Source: Canna indica (taxonomy: Eukaryota; Streptophyta; Magnoliopsida; Zingiberales; Cannaceae). From it: DNA of 64,000 nucleotides. The notes beneath the pieces were generated by a model that did not search any database, was not told the DNA's origin, and saw only the letters and a list, made by a program, of their open reading frames with translations. Shown here one piece after another: positions 12,542 to 25,637 of the stretch; positions within the stretch are counted from its first letter, which is position 1; each line of letters opens with the position of its first letter. The position numbers and the translations under genes were made by a program. Location: positions 90,917,501-90,981,500 of the forward strand of contig CP136890.1 in assembly GCA_034359265.1 (NCBI GenBank), written 5' to 3'.

Positions 12542-12689
12542 TCATAAGTGTTAAGTCCTTGTTGTACTCTTTTTGTTTGTGTTTTGTTTCTACTTTTATT
12601 ATTAAAAATTCTATGCATGAATTCCTTGATACATGACATATAGTGTACATTATATATATATATATATATATTTCATCACAAAACATAAA

Positions 12690-13599
12690 CTACTTTATTG
12701 ATAAATATGATTAGGACAATCCAAGTACAAAATGGAATTAAGTTATGGAGGCCTAATCGAAGTCCAAACAGCGGACTCCTTTAGACGACGAGCTCGATTT
12801 GCAGCCCAGTGGGCCGCTGTATTACATTCACGATAACAAAACAAAGTATTAAAAATATGCAAATTTACAATAGTGGACTGGATCTTATTGACAATAGATA
12901 CCAATCTAGGAGGGACGTCGCACTACTTCTTAATCGCTTGGATAAGCAATTTTGAATTTGTCTCCAGATTTATAATTGGAAAATTCTGATGAATGGCAAA
13001 TTGCAGTGCAAGTAGTATTGCATGAGCTTCAGCAAGGGCCGGACAGTAGATATTTTACAAGTGTGTGCTGGCAGCAAAGATGCAAAAACCCGAGCTGTCG
13101 CGTACTATAAAACCTTTACCAGCATCATTATTAGACCACGAACCATCACAGTTAATTTTGATAGCATCAAGCTCTGGGGGAATCCATTTTCTAGGAGTTT
13201 CCATGAATGTATTTGGAGCATTAGGGCCCTCAGGATCCCAAGCATTCATAATTCTGCTTGTGAAAGCTAGAATTTTTATCATAAGGTTGCTATGGGAATG
13301 CTGCCTAACATGGTGAACGTGCTCATTCCTAGCGTGCCAGGTGAATCAAAAAGTAATAGCAATAAGGAGCATAATAGGAAAATGCCCAGTCTGAACATTA
13401 GGCAATTTTAACCAGCCACCATTGGACCATGAGTTTTTATTTAGGAGGTTAAGTCCAGTTCTTGAGTGAAGAAGTGACCAAACATCAGATGTGAAGGGGC
13501 AGTGTAGAAACAAATGGTTTATTGTTTCAGGAGTGTTTAGGAGCTGACATAAAGGACAATTGGCGGAGTTACTGATGTCTAAGTGAGAAAGATAGGCTT
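12690..13599 (-). pseudogene. LINE C-terminal zf-RVT end and RNase H
   Basis: The - strand frame 13282-13055 contains NTFMETPRKWIPPELDAIK then INCDGSWSNNDAGKGFIVR, the start of a plant LINE RNase H with the first catalytic Asp kept (INCDGS). Upstream sequence to 13599 encodes the zinc-binding tail that continues from 28429 once the B/C insertion is removed. Downstream sequence (13054-12690) holds the remaining RNase H in broken frames. Confidence 0.8.
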
Positions 13600-15142
13600 T
13601 GTGGGCGAAATGGCAACACTAGAGGGGTGAATAATATGTTTACTATATTAATCACCTAATTTTCAATTTAATCATTTTCTTAAATCGTTAGGCAATTTGC
13701 AATTCGATGATTGATTGCGGAAGTGATAAATAATTAATTAATTAAAAACGGACAATCAATCAATGTAAACATAGAGATTTTATAGTGGTTCGGCCCCAAT
13801 ACCTACTCCACTACCTAAGAACCCCGCTTAGGATTTCCAAACCAGTCTTACTAAATTAGTTTTCGTTTCCCCTACACACGAGGACTTTTCACCGAAGAGA
13901 CGCACTCTCGACCTAAGGCACTTCCACACCCGGAAGTCACCACCTTCTTATCGAGAGTCCTCTTCCACCTCAACCCTAAGGGACAACTAAACTAATCCTA
14001 GTAACAACTACGTTTACACACACAAGTGGCTTTACACCTTGCAAGGTAACCACTTACACAACAAGACCTAAAACAAGGCCTTCACACACAAATCCAAATA
14101 AAACGTTAAATAACAGGTAAAAATTACAATCCAAGGAGCTTAGAATAAAACCAATAGTATAAGCTCCTAAGCAAGCCTTTGGCACCTTCAACTCTTCAGG
14201 AGGTAGAACTCGATTGAAACCCGAGTTGAGCCAAGCATGTGTGCTTGAAGAAGATGTTCGCGGAAGAAGCAAAGCGCGCTTTAGATCTTTTGGAAGGCTT
14301 CAAATCTTCCTCTTAGAATGATCAATGAAGGCTGTAGAAGATGAGGAAGAATGTTAAAAGAATCATATAAGGGTATATTTATACCCAGCTGAAGAAACGA
14401 CTGTCAACGGATAGAAAATTATCAGTTACAGGTCGCCGATCAAATGGTCGATCGATCGACGGTTCGACCGCCAGCATCGACCGCTCATTTCTCCCTGTGG
14501 TCGGTTGACCGCCAGACGTAGATCGTGCGATCCGTGATCTTCGGTCGACCCATTGGTCGACCAACGCGATCTCGCGTCGCGGCATTCAGCAGGTCGGTCG
14601 ACCGCCAAGCTACTGCCCATTTTGGGCTTTGGTCGGTCGACCACCCGGTCGACCACCAGACGCAAGAAGCTTGCATTTTCATTTTTGGTCGATCGATCGG
14701 TCGACCGACGCAAGCTGCATCTGCAGCTTAGCCTTTGTCCGGTCGACCAATAGGGCTACTGCCTTTTACCTTACCCTATTCGATCGACCGCCTGGTCGAT
14801 CGAACATAGGCTGAGTTTGTTTTCTCAGCCGATTTTCTTCCGCGCTTCGTTTCCGGGTTTCGGCTTTCAATGAGCATCATCCAAGCGACTTGATTTTTGG
14901 ACTCATCCAAGCGACTTGGGTGCACTCGTCGATCTTCGAGAAACTTCCGCGATGAACCCGAGCACGACGATCAATGTCCTTCCGATTTTGATATTTCTTC
15001 GATTTATTCGATCGAGGACATCGAACGCTAGTCGATATGGAACCTAAAAGATATTCTCAATGAAATCATTAGTTCCATGTTTGTTATCATCAAAACCATC
15101 AAGACCGAGATTAATGCTAAGGTTGAAAACCTAAAGCCAATA
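13600..15142 (-). repeat. Element B left LTR (1.54 kb)
   Basis: It begins TGTGGGCGAAATGGCAAC and ends AAAGCCAATA (expected CCAACA). A palindrome cluster lies at about 14440-14800, and the TATA box is at 14371-14386 (- strand GGGTATAAATATACCC). It is the same family as the LTRs of element C, in the opposite orientation. Confidence 0.9.
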
Positions 15143-18100
15143 ATCTCCCCCTTTTTGATGATGACAAACATCCTTAAGAAAATATATTATTAAGGCATAT
15201 AAGGATATCAACTAAGGGATTTCCCCCCCTATCTATATGCATGGATTTCCTATATTTTCCTCCCCTTTTTCTTATACTTCTCTCCCCCTTTACCCATACT
15301 CATCTCCCCCTTTTGACATCAATCAAAAAGGGCAAGAGAGACTATCTAATCAAAGGGATGAAACACAATTAATTTTTCATGAAGTTGAGATCGTAAAGAG
15401 TATTTTTCACGAAACATGAAAATCTCAACCAAAGGGATGGAAAAACAAGATTTAATATGAACTTAGCACATTTTCATTTGAATTAAGCATGAGAAAATGA
15501 AAATGTTAAGTCTCAATGATTTGCTATCTACTCATATTTTTTTCATATTTAGGCATCTAGACATCAAACATGAGATAATGTAAGTCTATGAATTAAGTTT
15601 GGGCTTAAGATGAAATTTTTAATTCTCTTTGTTGACTTAGGTCAACCTATACTTCAAGATAAAAGAAATCAAACTTTTAAATTTATACTAAATTATATTT
15701 TTGATGAAAAACGTTGGTACCAATTTTTGGATGAGAATTTTTGATACCAAATATTGAATGGTCATTTGAAATGCATGAATAAGGTTTGAACTCAAAAGAA
15801 TCATTCAAAGACCATTTTTCATCCTATATTGATTTTAATGAAAACATACCAAATGTAGTTTCTAGCTATCATTCAAGAATTCAAAATCATTCATAGAAAT
15901 AATTTTACTCAATCAATGGTGTGAATGATATTAGAAACATAATCAAAATAGTATACATAAGTTTTCATTTGAAGTTTTTAAAGAAAAATCAAAGTATCAG
16001 AAAGATTGTTTCAAGAATGATGATGTTTTGTGTTTTGAAATTCAACTTCAAAAATTCACTATAAATTGCATTCTTGATGAAATGTTTTGAAATTTTTAGT
16101 TAAGAAACTAGATTTTTCAGTGAATGTGCAGTTTCAAGAATCATTTATAAAAGATTTTTCTATATTTTCCTAGAAATAACTGAAATTGGTGATACCAATT
16201 ATTGAACAAATGACAATTTCGTAATTTTTCAATTATTCTCAAAGAGTGCTCAGTTTTCATTCAAACTTTTATGACACCACATAATAGTCATGTAAAGAGT
16301 GTATGCCAAGTTTGAGATGTCCTTAAGTCAAGATATTAACCTAGCATGGTTTCATTCAAAACTAAACAAGTTTTTTTAATGAAACTTGCTAAGTTTCAAT
16401 CTTAACATTTACTCATGATTTTTCAAATTTAAACCTATGGATACATAACATGAGTAAATCTAAACATGTTTCTCAAATATGGATTCAAAATGAGACCTTT
16501 ATGTCAACTTGTTGACTTGAGTCAACTTGGTTCAAGAGAGGTAAGAATGAATTGACATCTATTGTCATTTAATCCATATCTATATAATTTTCACTCTAAG
16601 AGTATGGAAACATGTCATACCTATTCCAAAACATGTTTATGAAATATTGGACTTAAATGAATTTTCCAAGTCAATTTATTGACTTGGGTCAAACTTTTTT
16701 TAACTTAAGTCCTCTCAATTGAGATATTGAGATACCAATTGTATTTGATCATCTAGATATGAATTTTCAAGTTTTAAATATCTAGACTCATGTGATATGT
16801 GTATCTAAATATGTTCATCAAATTTTAACTTAACATGAAGTCTCTAAAGAAGAATTTAACCTAGAGCAAGTTTCATTCAATCAAGGTTATCATGAAATTG
16901 CCTAAGTTATCAAATTATTTTCTACTCATGAAAGATCAAATATTTATCATGCATAGTCAATCATGAGCATATAGAGACATCATTAAAACATGCATATTTA
17001 AGAATTATATTAATATGTTTGCAAAATCAAATTCATACCATTTTCTTGAAAATGCCCAACTTTTTCATTTCCTTTTTCATTTACTTCTAGATAGCATAGT
17101 TTTCAATGATTACCTTTTTCTTAACTTGTAAGTGAACATCATTAGTATCATAATGAAATATTATGACTACTAGCAAGCTAACATACTAACTAGCAATGTT
17201 CAATATAAGGTTTCATTTAAAGCCTTAACCTAAGCTAGATGGTTAAGATTCATTTTAAATGAATTAACATGTTATCACAATGAATCAAAGAGATCTTAAA
17301 ATATGAAATATTTAAAGAGTAAGATCTCTAAACATTTTTACCTAGTTTGGACTTACAAGAAGGTCTCTAATAATGAATACCAACCAAGAGCAAGTTTCAT
17401 TCAATGAAATTTGCCTAAGTGCTAAGATTCTACATACTAATGAAAATTCAAGGGTTTTAACATGCAATCCTAATCATGAGTATAGAGATATAGTTTAAGC
17501 TTAATTATTGAGGTATAACACTTAGATTTTGAATTTATCAAAGTTATACCTTTTTCATAATAATTTGCCAAACTAATCTATTCTATTTAGCCTTCCTATT
17601 ACAATAACTTGCAAGTATACTTAATGAATGGTGATCAAATCATATCTACTTAGCAAGTTATCAAACTAAGTAGTGAAGAGAAAAATCAAGTATCATTTAT
17701 CAAATTCTACTTCACTAAATAGCATAGATTCATTTTCAAATAAATTTTTATGATAACAAAATGAATCAAGAGATCTTAAAATATGAAATTTTGAAAAATA
17801 AGATCTCCAACCCTTCCTATTGGTTGAAAACCGAAAGGTCACAATGTGCCTACGATTTAGAACCGCAAGGTCGCTTAGGCCCATTACAGGCCACCGGGGT
17901 CTCCGAGGAGACCGAAAAATCGAAATTAAAAAAGTTTTTAAAACTTATCAAGAACGGGCAAAATCAATCAATTTAAGCATGTATCATAACTCCAACTTAG
18001 ATAAAGCAAAGGGATATAGGCGATGATACCGGAATAGTTTTGATGTCAACTTTACCTAAGGCATCAAGGTGATTTGAAGTTGCAACCTCTTGGAGATTTC

Positions 18101-18262
18101 TCATTAAGATCTAAGGTCAACTTCAATCCTTCAATTTCTTTACCCTTGTGTGGTTCCCCCCTACAAAAGAGCATGATACCTTTGGTACCCAAATAGCTTT
18201 GGGTCCTTGGGGCTTAGAGGGCTTAAGAATCCAAAGTGTCATAGCAACACTTGAATTTCTCT
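15143..18262. other. Element B interior without coding signal
   Basis: AT-rich sequence with no protein homology that I can see. A more GC-rich island at about 17813-17930 (with CCGAAAGGTCACAATG and GGCCACCGGGGTCTCCG) has an inverted-orientation counterpart in element C at about 23875-23970, so it is a conserved family feature of unknown role. Confidence 0.6.
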
Positions 18263-19539
18263 TTAATGCACAATCATGAATGGCATGCCCAAATATACCA
18301 CAACTAAAGCAATGTCCATTAATTTTTTTTTATTTTTGATATGGACATGAGATTTATCTTTAGTTAGCTTGTCATTTGAACTAGATTGAGCATGAGCATT
18401 CTTAAAAGATACATTCTTCTTTTGAATATGAGGTTTAGGTGTAGAATGCTTAGTATGAGAATAATGATGAACCTTAGCATTCTTTACGTGAGCATTTTTA
18501 TTTTTTGAGTTCTTAAATGAGACATTTTGATTCTTAGAATTATAAGAGGAAGTGTTAACTTTCCTACTCAAGGTTAACATCTCATTTTTCATATCATTCA
18601 TGGATTTATGAATAGCATGCAATTGAGTTTTCAACATGCTATTTTCATTCTTCAATATGTCATTTTTATTTTTCAACTCCTTAGTATCAATTGGGGACAC
18701 TAATTCTTAGCTTCTCATTTTCTAATTTTACTTCATGTAATTGAGAGTTAAGTGTTGAATTTTCTTTCTTCAATTTTTTATTTTCCTTGTTCTTTTTCAT
18801 AAGCAAGACATGCAATTTTTGACATTCCTCAACTAGTTCTTCATATGACATATTGAATGAACTAGAAGAGCTAGTACTATTATTATCATTATTATGACTA
18901 GAAGCGAAAGAGTGTACCTCATATATCATTAGCAATTTTGAGGCTCACTTTGGAAGTAGCTTCGTAGTCATGAATAGAGGATGCTTCGAGTGAATGAGAC
19001 GTGGAGGTGGAAGCACTTGACCTCTTCCTTGCTTTGTTCATCATGCTTGGGCAATTTTTCTTCACATGCCCCTTTTCTTTGCAAGCATGACAGATTACTT
19101 TTCTTTTTTGGCTCTTGGTGCTACTTCTTTGACAAGAAGAGCTATGGACATCAAAACCAATATTAGTAGTAGGTGAGTGACCATTGTCATCACCACCTTC
19201 ATTAAAAGTGTCAATCTCTTCGGTTTTGGCATGATCGTATAAAACATTTAAACTAGCCCATAAATCATGAGCCGATGAACAATGCATGAATTTTTCTAGT
19301 ATATCATTTGGTAATGTGCAAAGTATGCAATTCATGGCATCTCCATTATACTTAAATGTTTTCTTATCCATTTCACTCCATGCATGCATATCAACCTTAG
19401 GTTCAATAAATTCCCAATGTAACATGTTAAATACACCAAAGCCTTTAGCCTTCAGAAATGTGTACATCCTAGATTTCCATAGACCAAAGTTTGATTCATC
19501 GAACCTAGGGGGTGAAAACACTACACTCTCTAGAGCCAT
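18263..19539 (-). pseudogene. Element B gag (copia-type)
   Basis: ATG at 19539 reads MALESVVFSPPRFDESNFGL then WKSRMYTFLKAKG, the UBN2-like copia Gag N-terminus. SAHDLWASLNVLYDHA follows, then a zinc knuckle CHACKEKGHVKKNC. The frame breaks near 18919. Downstream frames (18935-18687 and 18700-18263) encode a Lys/Asn-rich coiled coil and the start of a second knuckle region. Gag would assemble particles and bind RNA. No pol follows, so replication would need enzymes from another element. Confidence 0.8.
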
Positions 19540-19606
19540 TTCTAGATCGAGACGAATTATAGAATGGATGGTGAAATCACAATCTACGACCCGCTCTGAT
19601 ACCAAA

Positions 19607-20604
19607 TGTGGGCGAAATGACAACACTAGAGGGGGCTGAATAGTGTGTTTACTATATTAATCACCTAATTTCCAATTTAATAGTTTTCTTAAATCGTTAG
19701 GCAATTTGCAATTCGATGATTGATTGCGGAAGTGATAAATAATTAATCAATTAAAAACGAACAATCAATCAATGCAAACACAGAGATTTTATAGTGGTTC
19801 GGCCCCAATGCCTACTCCACTACCTAAGCATCCCGTTTAGGATTTCCAAACTAGTTTTACTAAATTAGTGTTCGTTTCCCTTACACACGAGGACTTTTCA
19901 CCAAAGAGACGCACTCTCGACCTAAGACACTTCCACACCCGGAAGTCACCGCCTTCTTATCGAGAGTCCTCTTCCACCTCAACCCTAAGGGACAACTAAA
20001 CTAATCCTAGTAACAACTATGTTTACACACACAAGTGGCTTTACACCTTGCAAGATAACCACTTACACAACAAGACCTAACACAAGGTCTTCACACACAA
20101 ATCCAAATAAACGTTAAATAACAGGTAAAAATTACAATCCAAGGAGCTTGGAATAAAACCAATAGTACAAGCTCCTTAGCAAGCTTTTGGCACCTTCAAC
20201 TCTTCAGGAGGTAGAACTCGATCGAAACCCGAGTTGAGCCAAGCTTGTGCGCTTGAAGAAGATGTTCGCGGAAGAAGCACAACGCGCTTTAGATCTTTTG
20301 GAAGGCTTCAAATCTTCCTCTTAGAATGCTCAATGAAGGTTGTAGAAGATGAGGAAGAATGTTAAAAGAATCATATGAGGGTATATTTATACCCAACTGA
20401 AGAAACGACTATCAATGGATAGAAAACTATATGTTATAGGCCGTCGATCGAATGGTCGGTTGATCGACTATTCGACCGCCAGCATCGACCGCTCATTTCT
20501 TCTTATGGTCGGTCGACCGACTGGTCGACCGCCAGACGCGGATCGCGCGATCCGTGATCTTCGATCGATGCGATCTCACGTCACGGCATTCAGCAAGTCG
20601 GTCA
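19607..20604 (-). repeat. Element B right LTR, left part
   Basis: It matches 13600-14600 of the left LTR, starting TGTGGGCGAAATGACAAC, with the TATA inverted repeat at 20379-20394. It is cut at 20604 inside its palindrome cluster (CAGCAAGTCGGTCA|TGTTGG) by element C. Confidence 0.9.
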
Positions 20605-22149
20605 TGTTGGCTTTAGGTTTTTAATCTTAGCCTTAATCTCGATATTGATAGTTTTGATGATAACAAACATGGAACTAATGATTTCATTAAGAATATCTTT
20701 CAGATTCCATATCGACTATCGTTCGATGTCCTCGATCAGATAAATCGGAGAAATCATGAAATTGGAAGGACATTGATCGTCGCGCTCGGGTTCGTTGCGG
20801 AAGTTTCTCAAAGATCGACAAGTGCACCAAAGTCGCTTGGACGAGTCCAAAGATCAAGTCAAAATCTCTCCAAGATGATGCTCGTTGAAAGCCGAAACCC
20901 GAAAACGAAGCACAGAATAAATAGGCTGAAGAAATAACATTCAGCCTAGGTTCGGTCGACCCGTCGATCGATCGACCGAAGGTAAAGAAAGTAGCAGAGC
21001 TACTTCGGTCGACCGAGCGGTCGACCGATGAAAGCCTAAAATAGGCAATAGCTCGGGCGATCGACCCGCCGGTCGACCGACCTACTGATTCCCGCGATGC
21101 AAGATTGCGTCGGTCGATCGACGGGTCGACCGAATGGTGAAAGAATTAGGCCGAGGCTGGCGGTCGACCGACCTGCATATGAGCTGCGACGCAATACCGT
21201 GTCGGTCGACCGAAGATCACGGATCGCGTGATCTACGTCTGGCGGTCGACCAGCCGGTCGATCGACCACAGGGTAAATAGAAACGATCGAATGACCGGTC
21301 GACCGATGCTTCAATCAGTGCTTCAACCGGCGGCCTGTAACAGATAGTTTTCTATCCGTTGAACATTGTTTCTTCACCTGGGTATAAATACACCCAGGTA
21401 TGATTCATTTGATCTACTTCCCTTCATGTTACAAAAAGTATTGAGCATTTAAAGAGGGATTTAAAGCCTTCCAAACGATCAATCGCGCGCGCTCTGCTTC
21501 TCCAGTGAGTTCCACTTCAAGCGCAAGTTGCTTCTCCACGTCTTGACGAGTTGGAGGCCATTTGAAGGCTGTGAAAGGAGCTTGCAAACATTGGTTTTAT
21601 CTTAAGCTCTTTCAATTGTAATTTTATTGTTATTTCAACTGTGTTTTTATTTTTGTCTGTGTAAAGACATAGAGTGTAGGTCTTGTTGATTATGAAGTGG
21701 TATCTTGGTATAAGAGTAAAGCCACTTGTGTAAACTTAGTATTTACTACGATTAGTTTAGTTGTCCCTTATGGTTGAGATGGAAGAGGACTCTCGATAAG
21801 AAGTCAGAGACTTCCGGGTGTGGAAGTGACTTAGGTAGAGAGTGCATCTCTTCGGTGAAAAGTCATCGTGTGTAAGGGAAACATAAATTAATCTAGTAAA
21901 ACTAGTTTGGAAATCCTAAGCGGTGTGCTTAGGTAGTGGAGTAGGCATTGGGGCCAAACCACTATAAAATTATTGTGTTAGCATTGATTTCATTTGTTGT
22001 GCTTAATTGCTTTATCATTTATCTTGCTTCCGTATCGCATAATTGTAATTCGCCTAAACGAGTTAAGTAATCGATTAAAATTAAATTTAGGCAAATCGTA
22101 TAGTAAACACACTATTCATCCCCCCTCTAGTGTGGCCATTTCGCTAACA
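20605..22149 (+). repeat. Element C 5' LTR (1545 bp)
   Basis: It starts TGTTGGCTTTAGG and ends TTCGCTAACA. A palindrome cluster lies at about 20945-21305, and the TATA inverted repeat at 21376-21399 gives a likely transcription start near 21425. Aligned with 27235-28183 it shows only scattered differences. Confidence 0.9.
21376..21399 (+). promoter_or_regulatory. TATA box in the loop of an inverted repeat (LTR C)
   Basis: Perfect 8-bp arms ACCTGGGT and ACCCAGGT enclose ATAAATAC. The identical structure is at 28030-28053 in the 3' LTR. It lies just downstream of the GGTCGACC cluster. Confidence 0.65.
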
Positions 22150-22218
22150 ATTGGTATCAGAGCAAGGTTCGTAGCTTGAGACTTCACCATCTCGCCTACA
22201 CCTTGTCTCGATCTTGAA

Positions 22219-23618
22219 ATGACTCTAGAGTCGGTAGCGTCTAGACCTCCTAGGTTCGATGAGTTAAACTTTGGTCTTTGAAATAGAAGAATGTATACAT
22301 TCTTAAAGACTCAAGGTTTGGGTGTTTTTAATATGATAAAATCAAAATACATAGAACCTAAGAAAAAAATGGATGCATGGACCCAAGAACAAATTAGCAT
22401 GTTTGAGTTAAATGCTAAAGCTACAAATTGTTTATTTTGTTCTTTGGATGATAAGATTTTTGAAAAGATCATGCATTGCACTTCCGCTTTCGATATTTGG
22501 GCTACTTTAAATATGCTTTATAATTATGCAAAAACCGAACACCTCAAAATATTTGATGAGGGGAGTGATGACAATTGTCATCCACCCACTACTAATATGA
22601 TTTTTAAAGCCCACAGTGCCTCTAGTTATAAGAGCACAAGAAATTGGAAAAGGAAGGTGATTTGCCATGTGTGCCAAGAGAAAGAGTATGTAAGAAAATT
22701 TTTTCCTAACATGAAGAACGAGGCAAAAAAGAGGTCAAGCGCTTCCACATCATCATCATACTCGAATGAAGCATCCTCTTCCCATGGCTATGAAGAAAAT
22801 TCAAAAGATTGCCTCATGAATACTAATGATGAGGTACACTCTTCTTCCTCTAGTCATAATAACAAAAGGTGTAGTACTAATTCATCTAATTCTCATGATT
22901 TTCTTTATGATGAATTAATGGAAGAATATAAAAGCATGTATGCCTTGCTTGTTAGAAAAAATAAAGAAAATAGAAAAATCAAGAAAGAAACTTGAAGCTT
23001 GTAAATCATGTGCATGAGTTGAAGAGTGAAAATGAAAAATTGAAAACTAGCATGATTGATCCTTGCCATGATACATTAACTCTAGAAGTTAATGACTTGA
23101 AACTTAAAAATGAAAATTTAAAGAATGAAAATAGTATGATGAAATCTCAATTGTATGCTATTCACAAATCCATGAGTGATTTGAAAAATAAGGTTGTATT
23201 CTTAAATAGGAAAATAAATGATTTATCAAATGCATCTTCCTTTAAGAACTCTAGAAATAAAAATGCTTGTATAAAGAATGCTAATAATCATCATCATTCT
23301 CATGTCAAGCATTCCTCATTTAAACCTCATATTCAAAAAAAGAATGTATCTTTTAAGAATGCTCATGCTCAATCTAGTTCAAATGACAAGCATTCTAAAG
23401 ATAAATCTCATATCCATAATAAAAATAAAAAGAAATTTAGTGGACATTGTTTTTGTTGTGGTGTTTATGGGCATGCTATACATGAGTGTGCCTTTAAAAT
23501 GAACCCAAGTGTTGTGAAAACACTTTGGGTAGCTAAGCCCACTAACCCCCAAGGACCCAAAGTTATTTGGATATCAAAAAAAATTTCTCTTATAGGGGGA
23601 GTCACCACACAAGGGTAA
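22219..23618 (+). pseudogene. Element C gag (copia-type), nonsense-mutated
   Basis: ATG at 22219 reads MTLESVASRPPRFDELNFGL and then hits TGA where element B has Trp. The frame continues as MYTFLKTQGLGVFNMIKS from 22291. A zinc-knuckle region at about 22661 reads CHVCQEKEYVRKFF, with the expected Gly-His and last Cys lost. A second frame (22992-23618) carries a coiled coil with ELKSENEKLKTS and a CFCCGVYGHAIHEC knuckle. It ends before the spacer with no protease or RT. It is related to element B gag throughout. Confidence 0.8.
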
Positions 23619-25101
23619 AGAGAATTGAAGAATTGAAGTTGACCAATAAGTTGAAGGAATGATCCCTACATGGTTGCAACTTCAAAGTCTTCATCTAAAC
23701 TAGATGCCTATGGTAAATTTGGCATCAAACTCTTTGGTATCATCTCTTTACTTTGATTTCCTTTATTTAAGTTGGAGTCATGATACATGCTTTAAATTGA
23801 TTATTTTCCCCGCTCTTGCAAAAGAGTCTGTTTCAAAAATATTTTTGATTTTTGATTTCTTGGTCTCTTCGGAGACCTCGGTAGCCTGTAATGGGCTCAT
23901 GCGACCTTGCAATTTTGAATCATAGGCTCATTGTGGCCTTTCAGTTTTTAACCAATAGGAAGGGTTGGAGATCATGTTTCCATCAATATTATATTTATAA
24001 TCTCTTGAAAATTCATTTTGGATTCATGACAACATATTTTGAAATGAATTTCAAACTATTTAGCAAAGCAAATCTTGAGATCGATACTTAGTTTTCTCTT
24101 TGCTATCTAGTACGATAACTTGTTAATAGTTACATTTCCATTATGTTACTAATGAATATTGCTTGCAAGTTATCAAAAATGTGATGGAAAGTTAGTAGAG
24201 CCAAATTGAAAAGAAAATGAAAATTTTGGAAAATTCTCAAGGGTGAGGTATGAGTTCAATTTCGCAAAAATATTTATATAATAATTAATTATTCATGATT
24301 AATGAAGTCTCTATGCTCATGATTGCTTTTGCTTGATAAATGTATGAAAATTCATGAGTAAGTTAATGTTTGATAACTTAGGCAATTTCATATGTTGATT
24401 GGATGAAATTTACTCTAGGTTAGAATCTTCATTAGAGACCTCATTTTCTATGATTAGCAAACATGTTTTGAATGCATATATCACATGAGTCTAGGTTATT
24501 AGAGAAAATATGAGTAGATAGCCAATTTTGATTATTAGCACTTTCATGACTTCAAGCTTATTTTGATTAAAATTGTGCTAAGCTCATAGCATGACTAATT
24601 AATTTAAATTTCACTTTAAATTTGATAAAACAAGTGTTAAAGGATCATATCTTGATATCTAGAAGATTTAAGCAAAATCAGAAATCGGTGGTTAAATAAC
24701 ACATATTTATAAAAATGCCACTGAGATCTTGTATGATTTTTAGAAAATTGTAGGGATATCCTTTTTGAGTGATTCTTGATTCTTTGGAATCCTCATAGGG
24801 TCTAATTTATGTAGAAAACATTTCACAAAATTTGTATGATCACACCCTCTCGAAAAAAAAAATTAGGAATAAAAGATAAAGCAGATCGAGCGGTCGATAG
24901 GCATTCGATCGCCCGATCGACCGGCGGGCGAAAAAATGCCCAGATCGCCTAATTTTTTACCCAGATTGAATCTTAGCCGTCCAATCTATTTACTTAAGCC
25001 CGAAACTAGGGCTTCCTTGCCGATTCAACCGGGTGTCCCATCTTGAGTCCTCTCTTACCATCTTTTAGGGTTCTACCTCCTCTCCAAGCTTCTTCTCCAA
25101 G
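23619..25101. other. Element C spacer and possible second promoter
   Basis: AT-rich and non-coding. At about 24885-24950 a short GGTCGAT / GATCGACC palindrome group recurs, like that in the LTR promoters. Then come TTAGGGTTCTACC and a plausible leader ending CAAG|GTAAAAAG at 25101/25102. This could be a separate promoter and 5' leader for the second ORF (inference). Confidence 0.35.
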
Positions 25102-25637
25102 GTAAAAAGCTTTCTTCATCCTTCATTCATGAAGTTGTCTTCAAGAACATGATTTCTTCTTTCAATGCATCATTATTCACACACAAAATGTCATTCATAC
25201 AATTTTTTTTATAACTTCTCTTGAGCATATTTACCTCAAAAAGTGTTTTTCTTCCAACAAAAATCAAGGATTTCATGTGTTCTTAAAATGATTCATCATT
25301 TGTTCTTTAATGAAATTTTATGTTGATCATAAATTGTTAGTAAAAAATCTTCTTGTTTGCTTGCAAGAGTTTTTGGCTCAATTTTAAGTTTATGTCGTCT
25401 TGAAAAATTTTATTTTTTGCCAAAACCTTTTGTTATATGGATCTTCATGATTAACCCTTCTATTTTATTTTATTTTATCTTTAGTTTTTATTTATCTTGA
25501 GATTTAATGAGAAATCTTTGTTGCGTGAGCCTATACCGAGTTTTAAACCTTTTTGCTCTTTTTCTTTTGCATTAGAAAGCATGCATTTTTCATTTAAAGA
25601 CTAATCTCTTATATCATCTTCAAAATTATTCTGCAGA